Assembly: GCF_051020765.1 (NCBI RefSeq)
Contig: NW_027469101.1
Span: 434,001-498,000, forward strand
DNA from: Lasioglossum baleicum
Lineage: Eukaryota > Arthropoda > Insecta > Hymenoptera > Halictidae
Length of the DNA: 64,000 nt
Direction of reading: 5' to 3'
This document shows positions 1 through 10,748 of the stretch, in pieces. A program made the translations under genes and the position numbers. The number at the start of each line of letters is the position of its first letter. The first letter of the stretch is position 1. The notes beneath the pieces are model-generated. The model saw only the letters and a program-made list of their open reading frames with translations. It searched no databases and was not told the origin of the DNA.

Positions 1-1863
1 CTTCGTTAATTTCATTAACCTTGATATCATACCGTATGCAATTTTTCCCAGTTTTCCATTTACTTATACATACTGTAATTTACTGCTATGATGTTTTTAA
101 TTTCTTCCATATTTCGTAATTCTTAGTTAAATGAATTGTATTTCTTAACGAAAGTGCCTATTAACTCCGTTGAGTCAACGTTTATGACAATAGTTTATTA
201 TACTTATAGTTGTTTTATATGATTGTTTCTGTAGGCACCAAGGCTTCCAGTGCGACACGACTGGATTGGCCTCGTAGTTGGGTTCGGTAGATCGGAACGA
301 CGCTACTGTATGGTATTTCCTTATCCGTGATTTTGTCCAGTATGCGTTTTCCCCATGTTTACTATTTATATATACATAGCATAATTAACTGTTATATTTT
401 CAATTTTATGCAAAATATTCTATATTCAGTTCATAAAATTGTAGTCCTTAGTAAAAGTGCCTTTGCAATTTGTTCAGGGTACGTATGTGATATTATTTTG
501 TTGAATTTGATTGTTGTATTATATGTTTGTCTCTATACGTACCTATGCTGTCATGAGCGACACGACTATAGTGGACTCCATGTTTCTTTCAGGAGATCGG
601 AGCGGCACTGCTGTATGATCCACGGTAATTTCATTAACCTTCAGTTTGTACCATAAGCACGTTTTCCCCTGTTTTCAATTTGGTTATGCTACTTGTCATT
701 TACTGTTATATTATTTGCGAATGCTTTCGAAATTTTCAATCTCCATTTCAAGGAATTGAACTTCTAAGTGTAAGGGCTTTTGGTTTCAGTTGAGTGTACC
801 TTAATCACATTATTCTGTTAAACTTGCTGCTATTTTATATGATTGTCTCTATACGTACCTACGCTTCCAGAGCGGCACGCCTGGCGCGGGCAAGTGGTTG
901 CGTACGGTAGATAGGCGCGAGACTGCTATTTGTTATTGGTTAATTTCCTTATCCGTGATATTGTACCGTATGCACTCTTTCGCTGTTCCCTATTTATTTG
1001 GACATACCGTAAATTACTGTTACAATATTTCCGACTCCTTGCAATATTTCAAATTCTTTATATCAAAAATTGTATTTTATAGAAAAAGTGTCCTTGGAAA
1101 TAGTTGAGTGCACGTTTAAGAAAATATTTCGATATATTTGTTGTTATTTTATATGATTGTCTGTATACGTCGCTACGCTGCTAGATCAACACGACTAGAA
1201 TGGTCTTATAGTTGCGTACGGCAGATTGGGGCGGTACTACTGGACGGTCTTCTTCAATTACTATAACTTTGACTTTATACCGTACGCACTCTTTCGCAGA
1301 TTTGGTTGCGTCTACATACTGTAATTTACTGTAATTATATTTCTGATTTCATCAAAATTTCCAGTCTTTAACTTCCAAAATTGAACGCATTAGTAGTAGT
1401 GTCTGCTGAATTGCTTGATTTTGCGTTTAAGAGAATATTTTACTGATTTTGTTGTCGTATTATATGATTGCCAGTGTTCGTATGTACGCTTGCGGAGCGA
1501 CGCGGCTGTAGTGGTTTTGAATTTGAATTCGGTAGATCGGAGCGACACTGCTGTAAGATCATCGCTAAAATTTTTAACCATGATGTGGTACCGTATGTAT
1601 TTTATCCACCGTCTTCTATTTCGTTACGCAAACTGTAGTTTACTGCTATTACATATTCGATTTTTTTCAAAACTTCCTATTTTTTATTTCAGAAATTGTA
1701 CATTTCAGAGAAATTGCCTTTGAAATTGGACAAGTTTAACTGCATGGACATATTTTCTTAAATTTCTTGTGATATTACATGATTGTCTGTGTGCTTACTT
1801 ACGCAGCTGGAGCGACGCGACTTGCGATGTGTTGTAGTTGCGTACAGTATATCGGAGCAATAC
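1..1863 (+). repeat. Satellite A array, forward orientation (left end of window)
   Basis: About six head-to-tail copies of satellite A. The anchor word taccgtatgca or a close variant recurs near 31, 338, 651, 966, 1,280 and 1,591, giving a period of about 306-315 bp. Each copy runs from this anchor through an AT-rich stretch with runs of T and A, then into a GC-richer stretch ending near gatcggagcgacac and tggtcttcgttaattt. Neighbouring copies are clearly diverged from each other, so this is not a recently homogenised array at the monomer level. The block continues off the left edge of the window. It is repeated almost base for base at 33,325-35,187. The open reading frames here (109 codons or fewer) break at different points in neighbouring monomers and are not supported as genes. 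Confidence 0.95.
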
Positions 1864-1924
1864 GTCAAAGGAATTATCAAAGACCATACAGCTCTATCGC
1901 TCCGATATTCCGATCGCAACTGCA
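1833..1924. other. A+/A- head-to-head inversion junction with imperfect inverted repeat
   Basis: Satellite A switches strand here. Forward sequence is recognisable up to about 1,863 and reverse-complement sequence from about 1,867. A 27 bp arm at 1,833-1,859 and the reverse complement of 1,898-1,924 agree at about 21 of 27 positions by eye, separated by about 38 bp, so a cruciform or hairpin is possible. The first reverse monomer is also damaged: after 1,925 roughly 50 bp of the usual sequence is missing before the word gtcataaacgtacactcaa. The same junction with the same damage is at 35,157-35,248, so it predates the 33 kb duplication. Confidence 0.85.
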
Positions 1925-4900
1925 AGAGAACTCCACCCGCGTGTATAACAAATATAGAAAACTGATGTCATAAACGTACACTCAATTAATTCCGAAGACA
2001 CTTTTCAGAAAATGTACAATGATTGCTGTTATAAATGTGGAATTTTGAAAAAATTCGTAAGCATTAAAAATAAATAAATGGAAGAATGCGAAGGAATGCA
2101 TACGGTGCTATATCAAGGTTAAAGATATTAACGTAGGTCATAGAGCAGTTGTCGCTCCGAAGTACCGTAGGAACATATACAGACAACCGTGTAAAATGAC
2201 AAAAGGCTTAACAAAATATTGTCATAAACACATACTCAACAAATTCAAAAGGAGCGTATACTAAGGAATATAGGTCCTTGTATTTAAATTTATGAATTTT
2301 GGAAGGAATCGAAAAAATCATAACAGTAAAATGCACTATGTAGAAATGAATAGAAAATTGCAAAAGAATGCATACGGCCCAATCTTATGGATAAAGAAAT
2401 AAACAAAGAACATCCTGTATAGCCGCTTCGATCTGGCGTCCGCAACTACAAGGCATCCACAGTCGTGTCGCACCGGCAGCGTTGGTACATATTGAGGCAA
2501 TCATATAATATAACAAATAGTTTAACAGAATATTGTCATTAGCGTACACACAACTAATTCCAATGACACTTTTACTAATTAATACAGTTTCCTAAAATGA
2601 AAATTGATGATTATGAAAAAAATCAATAATTTCATAACAATAAATTACACTATGAATAAAAAAAGATAAAAAAATATTGAAAAATGGCATACGATTCAAA
2701 AACATGGTTAAAGAAGTCATCGAAGACCATCCAGCCTTATCGCTCCGTTTGACGTAGGCATATACAAGACCTGGGCAGATGTGTCGCTCCGACAGCGTAA
2801 GTACGGCTACAGACAAGCATATAAAATAACAACAAGCATAATAATATATTGTCATAATCGCAAACTCAAATAATTCAAAATTCAGATGGAAATCGAAATT
2901 ATGAAAACAGTAAATTAATGTGTGCATAAATAAATGGAAAATTGCCAAGGAATGCATACGGTACCACATCAAGGTGATGGAAATTAACGAATATCATATA
3001 ATAGTGTCGCTCCAATCTACCATACGCACCTACGAGGCCATTCCAATCGTGTCGTTGCAGAAGCGTAGGTACGTATACAGGCAAACATATGAAATAACAA
3101 TAACTTTAACAAAATGATGTCATCGTTATATACTCGTCTTAGTCCAAAGACACTTTTACTAGTGAACACAATTTTATAAACTAGAAATTGATAATTTTGG
3201 AAGGAATCGGATATATCATGACATTACCATACAGTATCTATAACTAAATGATCGACTAGAAAAAAGTGCATAGGGTACAAAATCGGGGCCAAAGATATTA
3301 ATGTAGACCATACAGTACTGACGCTCCGAAATACCGGACGCATCTACAGGACCACTCCAGCCGTCTCGCGCATGACACGTAGGTACGTACGCAGACAGTC
3401 ATATGAAGTAACAATAAGATTAAGATGTTACATACATAAACATACACTCAAATACTTCCAAAGACACTTTTACTGGAAGCGAAAATTTTTAAGGTTACAC
3501 ATACGAAATTTTGTAAAAAGTCGGAAATATTATAGCAGTAAGTTACTGAACGCAGAAATAAACAGGAAACTGCGGAAGAATGCATACGGTACAAAATCAA
3601 GGATAATGAAATTAACAAAGATCATAAACCAGTGCCGCTTCGTTCTGCCGTACGCTACTATAAGGCCTCGATAGTCGTGTCCCTCAAACAGCGTTGGTAT
3701 ATATACAGAAAATCATATAAAACAAGAAAAAGCTTACCATAACATCGGCAAAAACGTGCACTCATCTAGTGCCAAAGTCACTATCACTAAGAAAGACAAT
3801 TCTTTATAATGAAGACTGAAAATTTGGAATGTTGATAACATGATACCAGTAATTTGCAGTGTGTAAATACAAATAGGAAACTGCGAAGGTATGCATAAGG
3901 TACAAGAATACGGTTAAAGATATTAACGAAATCCATCCTGTACGCCGCACCGATCATCCGATCGGAACTACAAGACAGCGCCAGTCGTGTATTGACGGAT
4001 GCGTAGGTACACATAAAGACAATCATATATTACCTCAAAGAATTTAACATAATATTGTCATAAACGTATACTCAGCTAATACCGAAGGCACTTCTACTAT
4101 GCTATACAATTTCATAAACCAAAAATTTATTATTCTGTAAAAAATGGAAAAAATAAAAACAGACAGTTACAGTATATATAAGTAAATGGAAAACTGCAAT
4201 GAAATGCAGACGGTACAAATCAAGGATAATGAAATTAACAATGATCGTTCGCCAGTGTCGCTCCGGGATCGTATTTATTGTCATATACCTCGGCTTAACT
4301 GATTCAAAAGAAACGTACACTAAGAAATACAATTTCTTAAGCTAACAATTGAGAATTTTGAAAAATTGGTGATACCATAACAGTAAATTACAGCACGTAG
4401 AAATAAATAGAAGCTGCGAATGAATTCTTACTGTACAATATTAAGGATAAAGAAACTAGCATTGTCCAAAGAGTATTGTCGATCCGCTCAAACCATTGCA
4501 ACTGCAAGGCCACTCCAGTCGTGCGCACTGGAATCGTAGGTATGTATACAGACAATCAAACAAAATAACAATAAGCTTCACATAATATTATCATAAACGT
4601 AAACTCAACTAACTCAAAAGACATTATTATTGAGGAATACAATTCTCAATATTGAAAATTGAAAAGTTTGAAAAATGAATCGAAGATATCAAAGCAGTAA
4701 ATTACAGTATGATTAAATAAATGGATGACCAGGATGAAATGCATACCATACAAAATTAAGTTTAACGAAGTTAACTAGGACACTCCAGTAGTGCCACTTC
4801 GATCTGCCGTACGCAAATACATGATATCGCCATTAGTGTTGCCCCGCCAGCGTAGGTACATATACAAACAATCATATTAAATACGAATAATATCAACATA

Positions 4901-7499
4901 ATAATGTCATAAATGTAAACTCAACAAATTCCAAAGACGCTTTTACTATCAAACACAATTTTCTCAACGAAAAATTGTAAATATCGAAGAAAATCGAAAA
5001 TATCGTAAGAGTAAATCACAGAATATATAAATAAATGCAGACTTGGAAAAAATGCAGGCGGTACAATATTTAAGTTAGAGAAATTAACGAATATCATACA
5101 GTATTGTTGCTTTGCTCTGCAGTACGCAACTACAAGACATCGCCTGTCGTGTTACACCGACACCGAAGGTTCGTATAGAGACAATCATGTACAATAACAA
5201 TAAGTTTAACAGAATAATGTCATAAACGAATACTCGACTAATTCCAAAGGCACTGTTACTGGGAAATACAATTTCTTAAAATGAAAATTGAAATTTATGA
5301 AAAGAAATCGAAAATATCACAACAGTAAATTACAGTGTTCATAAGTAAATGTGCAACTGGGAAAAAATGTATACGGCAAATTATCAGGTTTAAATAAATT
5401 AACGAAGACCATCGAGTAGTGCCGCCCCGATGTACAGAAAGCAACAGCAAGACCGCTCCAGTCGAGTCGCGCATGGTATCGTACGTGTGAATGGAGGAAG
5501 TCATTTAAAATGACATTAAATTTAACAATATAATATCATAAACGTACACTCACATAATACCACAGGCACTTTTACCCAGAAATACAATTTTTTAAACTCG
5601 AAATAGAAAATTATGGGAAAAAAAATTGAAAATATCAAAGCAGTAAGTTTCAGTATGTAGAAATAAATTGAAATCTGCGAAAGATTGCAAACGCTACAAC
5701 ATAGGATTTAATGAAATCAGCCAAGATTATATAGCAGCGTCACTCGTACCATGTGAACACAGCTACAGCAAAATTCCAGCTGTGTCGTGCAGGAAGCGTA
5801 AGTGCGTATACAGACAACCGAATAAAATTTCAATATGTATAACAGAAAATTGGCATAAACGTACACTCAAATATTTTCAGATACAATTTTACTAAGAAAT
5901 ACAATTTTTGAAATTGTCAATTGAAATTTTGTATGAAACCGAATATAGCAAAACAGTAAATAACGGAATGTAGTATTAAACAAAAAAGCGAAGAAAATGC
6001 ATACGTTACGATACCATGATTAAAGAAATTAACGAAGACCAGCCAGTATTGTCCCTCCGATCTGCCGAACACGACGGGAAATCCACTATTGTCTTGTCGC
6101 ACCGGTTGCGCAAGTATGCATTCAGACAATCATATGAAGCAACAATAGGATTAGCAAAATATTGCCATAAACGTACACTCACATAGTTCCGAAGACACAT
6201 TTACTGAGAAATACAATTTTTGATATTAACAATTGGATATTTTGAGGAAAATCGGAAATATCATACGAGTAAATTACAGTATGTAGAAATAAATAGATAA
6301 CTGTGAAATAATGCGTACGATACAATCTTATTGTTAAAGTAATTAACAATGACCATGAAATATGCCGCCCTGATCAACAACATGCAACAACAATACCACT
6401 TCTGCAATGTCGGTCTGGAAGCGGTCGTCCTCATACAGCCAATCATATGAAGTATCAATGAGGGTAACGAAAAAATATCATAAACGTAAACCCTAAAAAT
6501 TCATCAAATATGAAATGAAAATTTTGAATAAAATCGAAAGTATTATAACATGAAATTACAGTATGGGTAAATAAATGGGAGAATTGAGGAAAAAATGCAT
6601 ACGGTACAAATGCAGGGTTAAATAAATTAACGTAGACCATACAGTAGTATCCCCCCGATCTCCCGTGCGCAACTACAGGCCCCGGCGAGTCGTGTGGCTC
6701 CTACAGCGTAGGTACTTATACAGACAATCATATCAAATAACAATATTTTTAATAAGATAATGTCATAAACGCGTAAGGTCAACTAATTTCAAAGGCACTT
6801 TTACTATGAAATACAACTTTTTTAGATAAACATTGAAAATTTCGGAGAGGAACGAAAATATATAACAGTAAATTACAGTATCTATAAATAAATAGAAAAC
6901 TGGAACTGAATGCATATGATACAAAATCAAGGATAAGGAATTGACTGAAACCATACAGTAATGCCGCTTCGATCTGCCGTGTACGACAACAAGACCACGA
7001 CAGTCGTCTTGCACCGGCTGGGTTGGTACGTATACAGACAATATTACAATATAACAACAAGCTTAGCATAATTCTGGAATAAACGTTAGTTCAACGAATT
7101 GAAACGGAACTTTTACAAAGAAATATAATTTTATAAAATAAAAAGATAGAATTATGTAATGTAACGAAAATAACATAATATTAAATTACAGTATGTATAA
7201 ATAAATGGAAATACCGATGCATACGGTACAATTTCAAGGCAATAGTAATTTCCGACGACCATCAAGTAATGTCGTTCCCAACTACCGAACGCAACCGCAA
7301 GATAACTCCAGTCGTTTCGTGGCGGCAGCGAAGGTACATGTGGAGACAATCATATAATATAACAAGTAATATAACAAAATATTGTCACAAAAGTATGCTC
7401 AACTAATTCCAAAGGCACTTTTCATGTACGATTCAATTTATGAATTCAAAAACTTGAAATTATGAAAAAATTGGATAAATCATAACAGTATATTACAGT
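1867..7499 (-). repeat. Satellite A array, reverse orientation
   Basis: About 18 copies of satellite A read as reverse complement. The inverted anchor tgcatacggtac recurs near 2,097, 2,369, 2,685, 2,953, 3,267, 3,581 and 3,892 and onward, mostly 311-317 bp apart. The spacings 2,097-2,369 and 2,685-2,953 are about 45 bp short because of internal deletions. Reverse-strand landmarks such as gtcataaacgtacactcaa and cagacaatcatata occur once per copy. No gene or mobile element interrupts the array. The longest ATG frame in the window (126 codons, reverse strand, 2,592-2,972) lies across the repeat pattern and its equivalent in neighbouring monomers is broken. The block is repeated at 35,191-40,823. 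Confidence 0.95.
2140..2200 (-). repeat. Satellite A monomer lacking one internal ~45 bp subrepeat
   Basis: A normal reverse A monomer has two copies of gtcgctccg about 45 bp apart. Here the sequence runs from one gtcgctccg (2,150-2,158) directly into the part that normally follows the second, and the local monomer spacing is 272 bp instead of about 315. This is the expected product of recombination between the two internal subrepeats. A second monomer near 4,255-4,300 has a comparable shortened form. Both changes are also present in the duplicate block 33,324 bp downstream. Confidence 0.75.
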
Positions 7500-7510
7500 T
7501 GGTGTTTAGA
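7490..7510. other. A-/B+ satellite family junction
   Basis: Reverse satellite A ends within its motif cataacagtatattacagt, and at about 7,500 the sequence becomes forward satellite B (tggtgtttagataacgaaat, matching B's usual cgtgttcagagaaacaaatt). The change is abrupt, with no filler or target-site duplication that I can see. The identical junction is at about 40,824 in the next unit. Confidence 0.85.
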
Positions 7511-8493
7511 TAACGAAATTAGACTCCATTTGAGTGACGGGCACCTTAACTTCATGTGTGCATTAGAAGGTCGAACGTTAAACCTTTCGAGATCGTTACC
7601 ACCTTCTTTTAGAGACGAACGGAAAAGTCAATAGCTTCACCTGTCATGTGATTCCGAGAGACAAAACACGTATTGCGGGAGTCTATGCGTAGAAGAATAT
7701 CGGCATTAGACACTCTATTTCGATGTGTAAATATTAAAGTACAGATTCAGTCAGTTTGAGAACGTTACCAATTGGAATAAAGACATGAGTTTTACTCAAG
7801 GCTTTACCCTCCGAACGCCTAACGCGCTATATCGTGAATCTAACATGGAGTTCAGAGGATGAAATTTATATTCATTTTAGTGACGGGCCGCATAACTTCA
7901 CGTATGATCTAGAGGATCGAGGGTCCAACCGTTCGAGAACGTTGCCACCTCTTTTGTGAGTCGCATGGATATGGCCATTGCTGCAACGATCCCGTTACTC
8001 CGATAGTCAAACCTGGTATGCCGGGAGTAAATGCACTGTGCAGCATTGGCTATAGTCACCTTAGTGAACGGTTTTAATATTACAGTCGAGCGTCAATCCG
8101 TTTGAGAAAGCTAGCAAACGATATAAAGTAAAATATTTTACTGAAGGCCTTACTCTCCGAAAGCATAACCCGCTGCATCTGATGTATAACGACGTTTTCG
8201 GAGACTGAAAATAGTATTCACTTTAGGGACGTCACCTTAATTTCATTTATGAATTAGGAGATCGAAGGTCAAACAATTCGCGAATGCTACCATCCTCTGT
8301 GAGACACGAACGGCTAAGACTATAGCTTCACCTATCCTGTGATTCTAAGAGCCAAATGAGGTATTCCGGGAGTTAATCCGCCGAATAGTATTGGCAATAG
8401 ACACATCAATTCCAGGCGTGAGCATTAAAATAGGAAGTTAAATCGCCGGAGAACGATACGCATTGGTATAGAGCCAAACCCTTTACAGAAAGC

Positions 8494-8495
8494 CA
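8494..8495. other. 25 bp deletion relative to the duplicate unit
   Basis: Between 8,494 and 8,495 this unit lacks 25 bp that are present at 41,819-41,843 in the next unit. The present form matches ordinary satellite B sequence (contains ttaccatccgagaagcc), so the short form is the derived deletion. A gcc trinucleotide sits at both edges, consistent with a microhomology-mediated or slippage deletion. It changes the offset between the two units from 33,324 to 33,349. Confidence 0.85.
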
Positions 8496-8659
8496 TATCG
8501 AGCGAATAAATTCGTGTACAGAGAAACACATTAGTATACATTTTAGTGATGGGCAACACAATTTCCTGTGTGAATTGGAAAATCGGGCGGTAAACCAATC
8601 GAGAACGTGTCCATCGCCTTTAAGAGCAGCACAGTTAAGTCAACAGCTTGACCCTACCT

Positions 8660-8700
8660 GTGATGCCCATAGTCAAACAAATTACAACACATTTTAGTTA
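8660..8700 (+). repeat. Truncated satellite B monomer
   Basis: The spacing between B landmarks here is 471 bp instead of two periods (about 690 bp), so about 220 bp are missing. The fusion point is near 8,679, where the usual gtcaaacca context runs straight into attacaacacattttag. The same truncation is present near 42,028, so it is older than the 33 kb duplication. Confidence 0.8.
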
Positions 8701-10578
8701 CGAACACCTTCATTTCATGCAAGAATTAGAAGATCGGGGGTCAAACTGATCGATGAGTTGCCACCTTCTGAGTGAGACAAACTGGTAAGTTGATATTGTC
8801 AAGTATCCTCCGATTTCGAGAGTCGAACAACGTATTCAGGGAGTAAATCCGCTGTACAGTATTGGCAGCTGATACTATAATTCGCGGCATGAATGTTATC
8901 GTTGAGAGTCAAACCGTCGGCGAACATTACGAATTGCTATAAAGTAATTCTTTTAACGAATACCTTGCATACATGGAACCTATCCCACTGCAGCGTTTGT
9001 CTTGTTAGTTCTCACAGAAACAAATTAGTAGACATTTTAGAAGACGGACACTTATATTTCTTGTATCAGTCGGAAGATCTAGGGTCAAGCCATCAGAGAG
9101 CTTTACCACCTCCGTCAATGTTCGAGCAGCAAAGTCAATAGCTCTACCTATCCTGTGATTGTGAGAGGCCAACCAGATATTCCGTGGGTATATACGCTGA
9201 AGGGTATTGGCGATTGACACCTTAATTCAGGGTGTGAAAATTAATGTAAGGATTCAAACCCTCGGAGAACTGTACCGTTTCGTATAGAGTCATTCCTTTT
9301 TTGAACATTTTACCTTCAGATATCCAATCCCTCTGTAGCGAGCATCCTGCTTAACTTTAACGGAACAAATTAGTAGATATTTTAGCGGACCGACAACACA
9401 TGTTTGCGTATAAATATCAACATCGGGATTCAAAGCGATCGAGAACGTTACCACCTTATTTGACATTCGTAGGGCTAAGTCAATAGCTTCACCTAACCAG
9501 TGATTCCGAGTGTCATACGAGGTATTCCGGGACTAAATCCGCTGAACAGTTAGGCAATACACACCTTAAGTAACGGCTTCAATATTAAGATGGTGCGTCA
9601 TACCGTTTATGTACGTTACCAATTGCTATAAAGTCAAACGTTTTACCGATGGCCTTACCATCGGGGTAGCTATACCGCCGGTTCGAGAGTAATACTTCAT
9701 GTTCAGAGAATGGAATTAGCCTTTCTTTCTGTGACGGGCTCCTTAGTTTCTTGTATGAATTAGAAGATCAAGCGTCAATCCATTCGAGAACGTTGCCACC
9801 TACTGTGAGAGACGAACGGCTAAGTTAATTGCTTCGCCCATCCTAAGATGATGAGAGTGATACTAGGTATTCCGTTAGTAAATCCGCTGAACAGTAATGG
9901 CAATAGACACGTGAGTTCACTGTTTGAATATTAAAGTAGAGCATCAAACTGTTTTAGAACGTTACCATTTGCTGTCAGGTCAAGCGATTACCGGAGGCGT
10001 TATCTCCCGCGAGTCTCACCGGCTTTATCGAGGGTATAACTTGGTGTTCAGTGAAAGGAATTAGTCTTCATTCCAGTGAAGGGCGCCTTAACTTCATGTA
10101 TAAATTAGGAGGTCGTGGGTCAATCCTCTCGTGATCGTTGCCACCGTCTGTGAGAGTCGAACTGCTAAGTCAATGGCTTCACCGACCCTGTTATTCCGAT
10201 GTTCAGACCAGGAACTCTATCCGCAGTTTAGTATTGGCAATAGATACCTTAATTCACAGTATAAATAGCGCAGTACGGAATCATACCGGTGAAGACCTCT
10301 ACCTACTGGCATAGTGTCCAACATTTTATAGATGGCCTTATATTCCGAGAAGCGAACTCGCTGTATTGAGACTACAACTTCGTGTACATAGAAAAAAATT
10401 AGTCTCCATTTCGGAGAGGGCCACCTTAACTTCATGTATGTATTAGAAGCTCTAGGGTCAATGCGCTCGAGAACGCTGCACCGTCTACGTGAGACGATCC
10501 GCTATGTAAATAGATTCACCTATCCTGCGATTCCAACAGTCACACCGAGTATGCCGAGAGCAAATCCGCTGAACATTA

Positions 10579-10748
10579 TTGGTAATAGACACCTTAAATC
10601 ACGGGTTGAATATTACAATTGCGCGTCAAACCGTTTTGGATCGTTACCTTCTTCTTTGAGAATTGGACGGCTATGCCAACAACATCACCTATCCTGTTAT
10701 TCCGAAAATCAAGCGAGATATTCCGTGAGTAAATGCGTTGTACACTAT
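10579..10748 (+). repeat. Half-length hybrid satellite B unit
   Basis: Two consecutive B landmarks (ttggtaatagacacc at 10,579 and ttggcaattgatacc at 10,748) are only 169 bp apart, half the normal 345. The sequence starts as the second half of the monomer (ttgaatattacaattg, gtcaaaccgtttt) and after the shared word cgttacc continues as the first half (tttgagaattggacggct, then cacctatcctg). This is a recombinant between the two related halves of the dimer and shows directly that the halves are homologous enough to recombine. The duplicate is at 43,928-44,097. Confidence 0.85.

Noticed and set aside
1833..1924. Inverted repeat as a terminator or transposon end
   Set aside because: The arms are ordinary satellite A sequence in opposite orientation. 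The symmetry follows from the strand switch and there is no target-site duplication.
2592..2972. 126-codon reverse-strand reading frame (and its copy at 35,916-36,296) as a gene
   Set aside because: It spans more than one A monomer, neighbouring monomers break the same frame at different points, and the translation shows no recognisable domain. The copy exists only because the whole block is duplicated.
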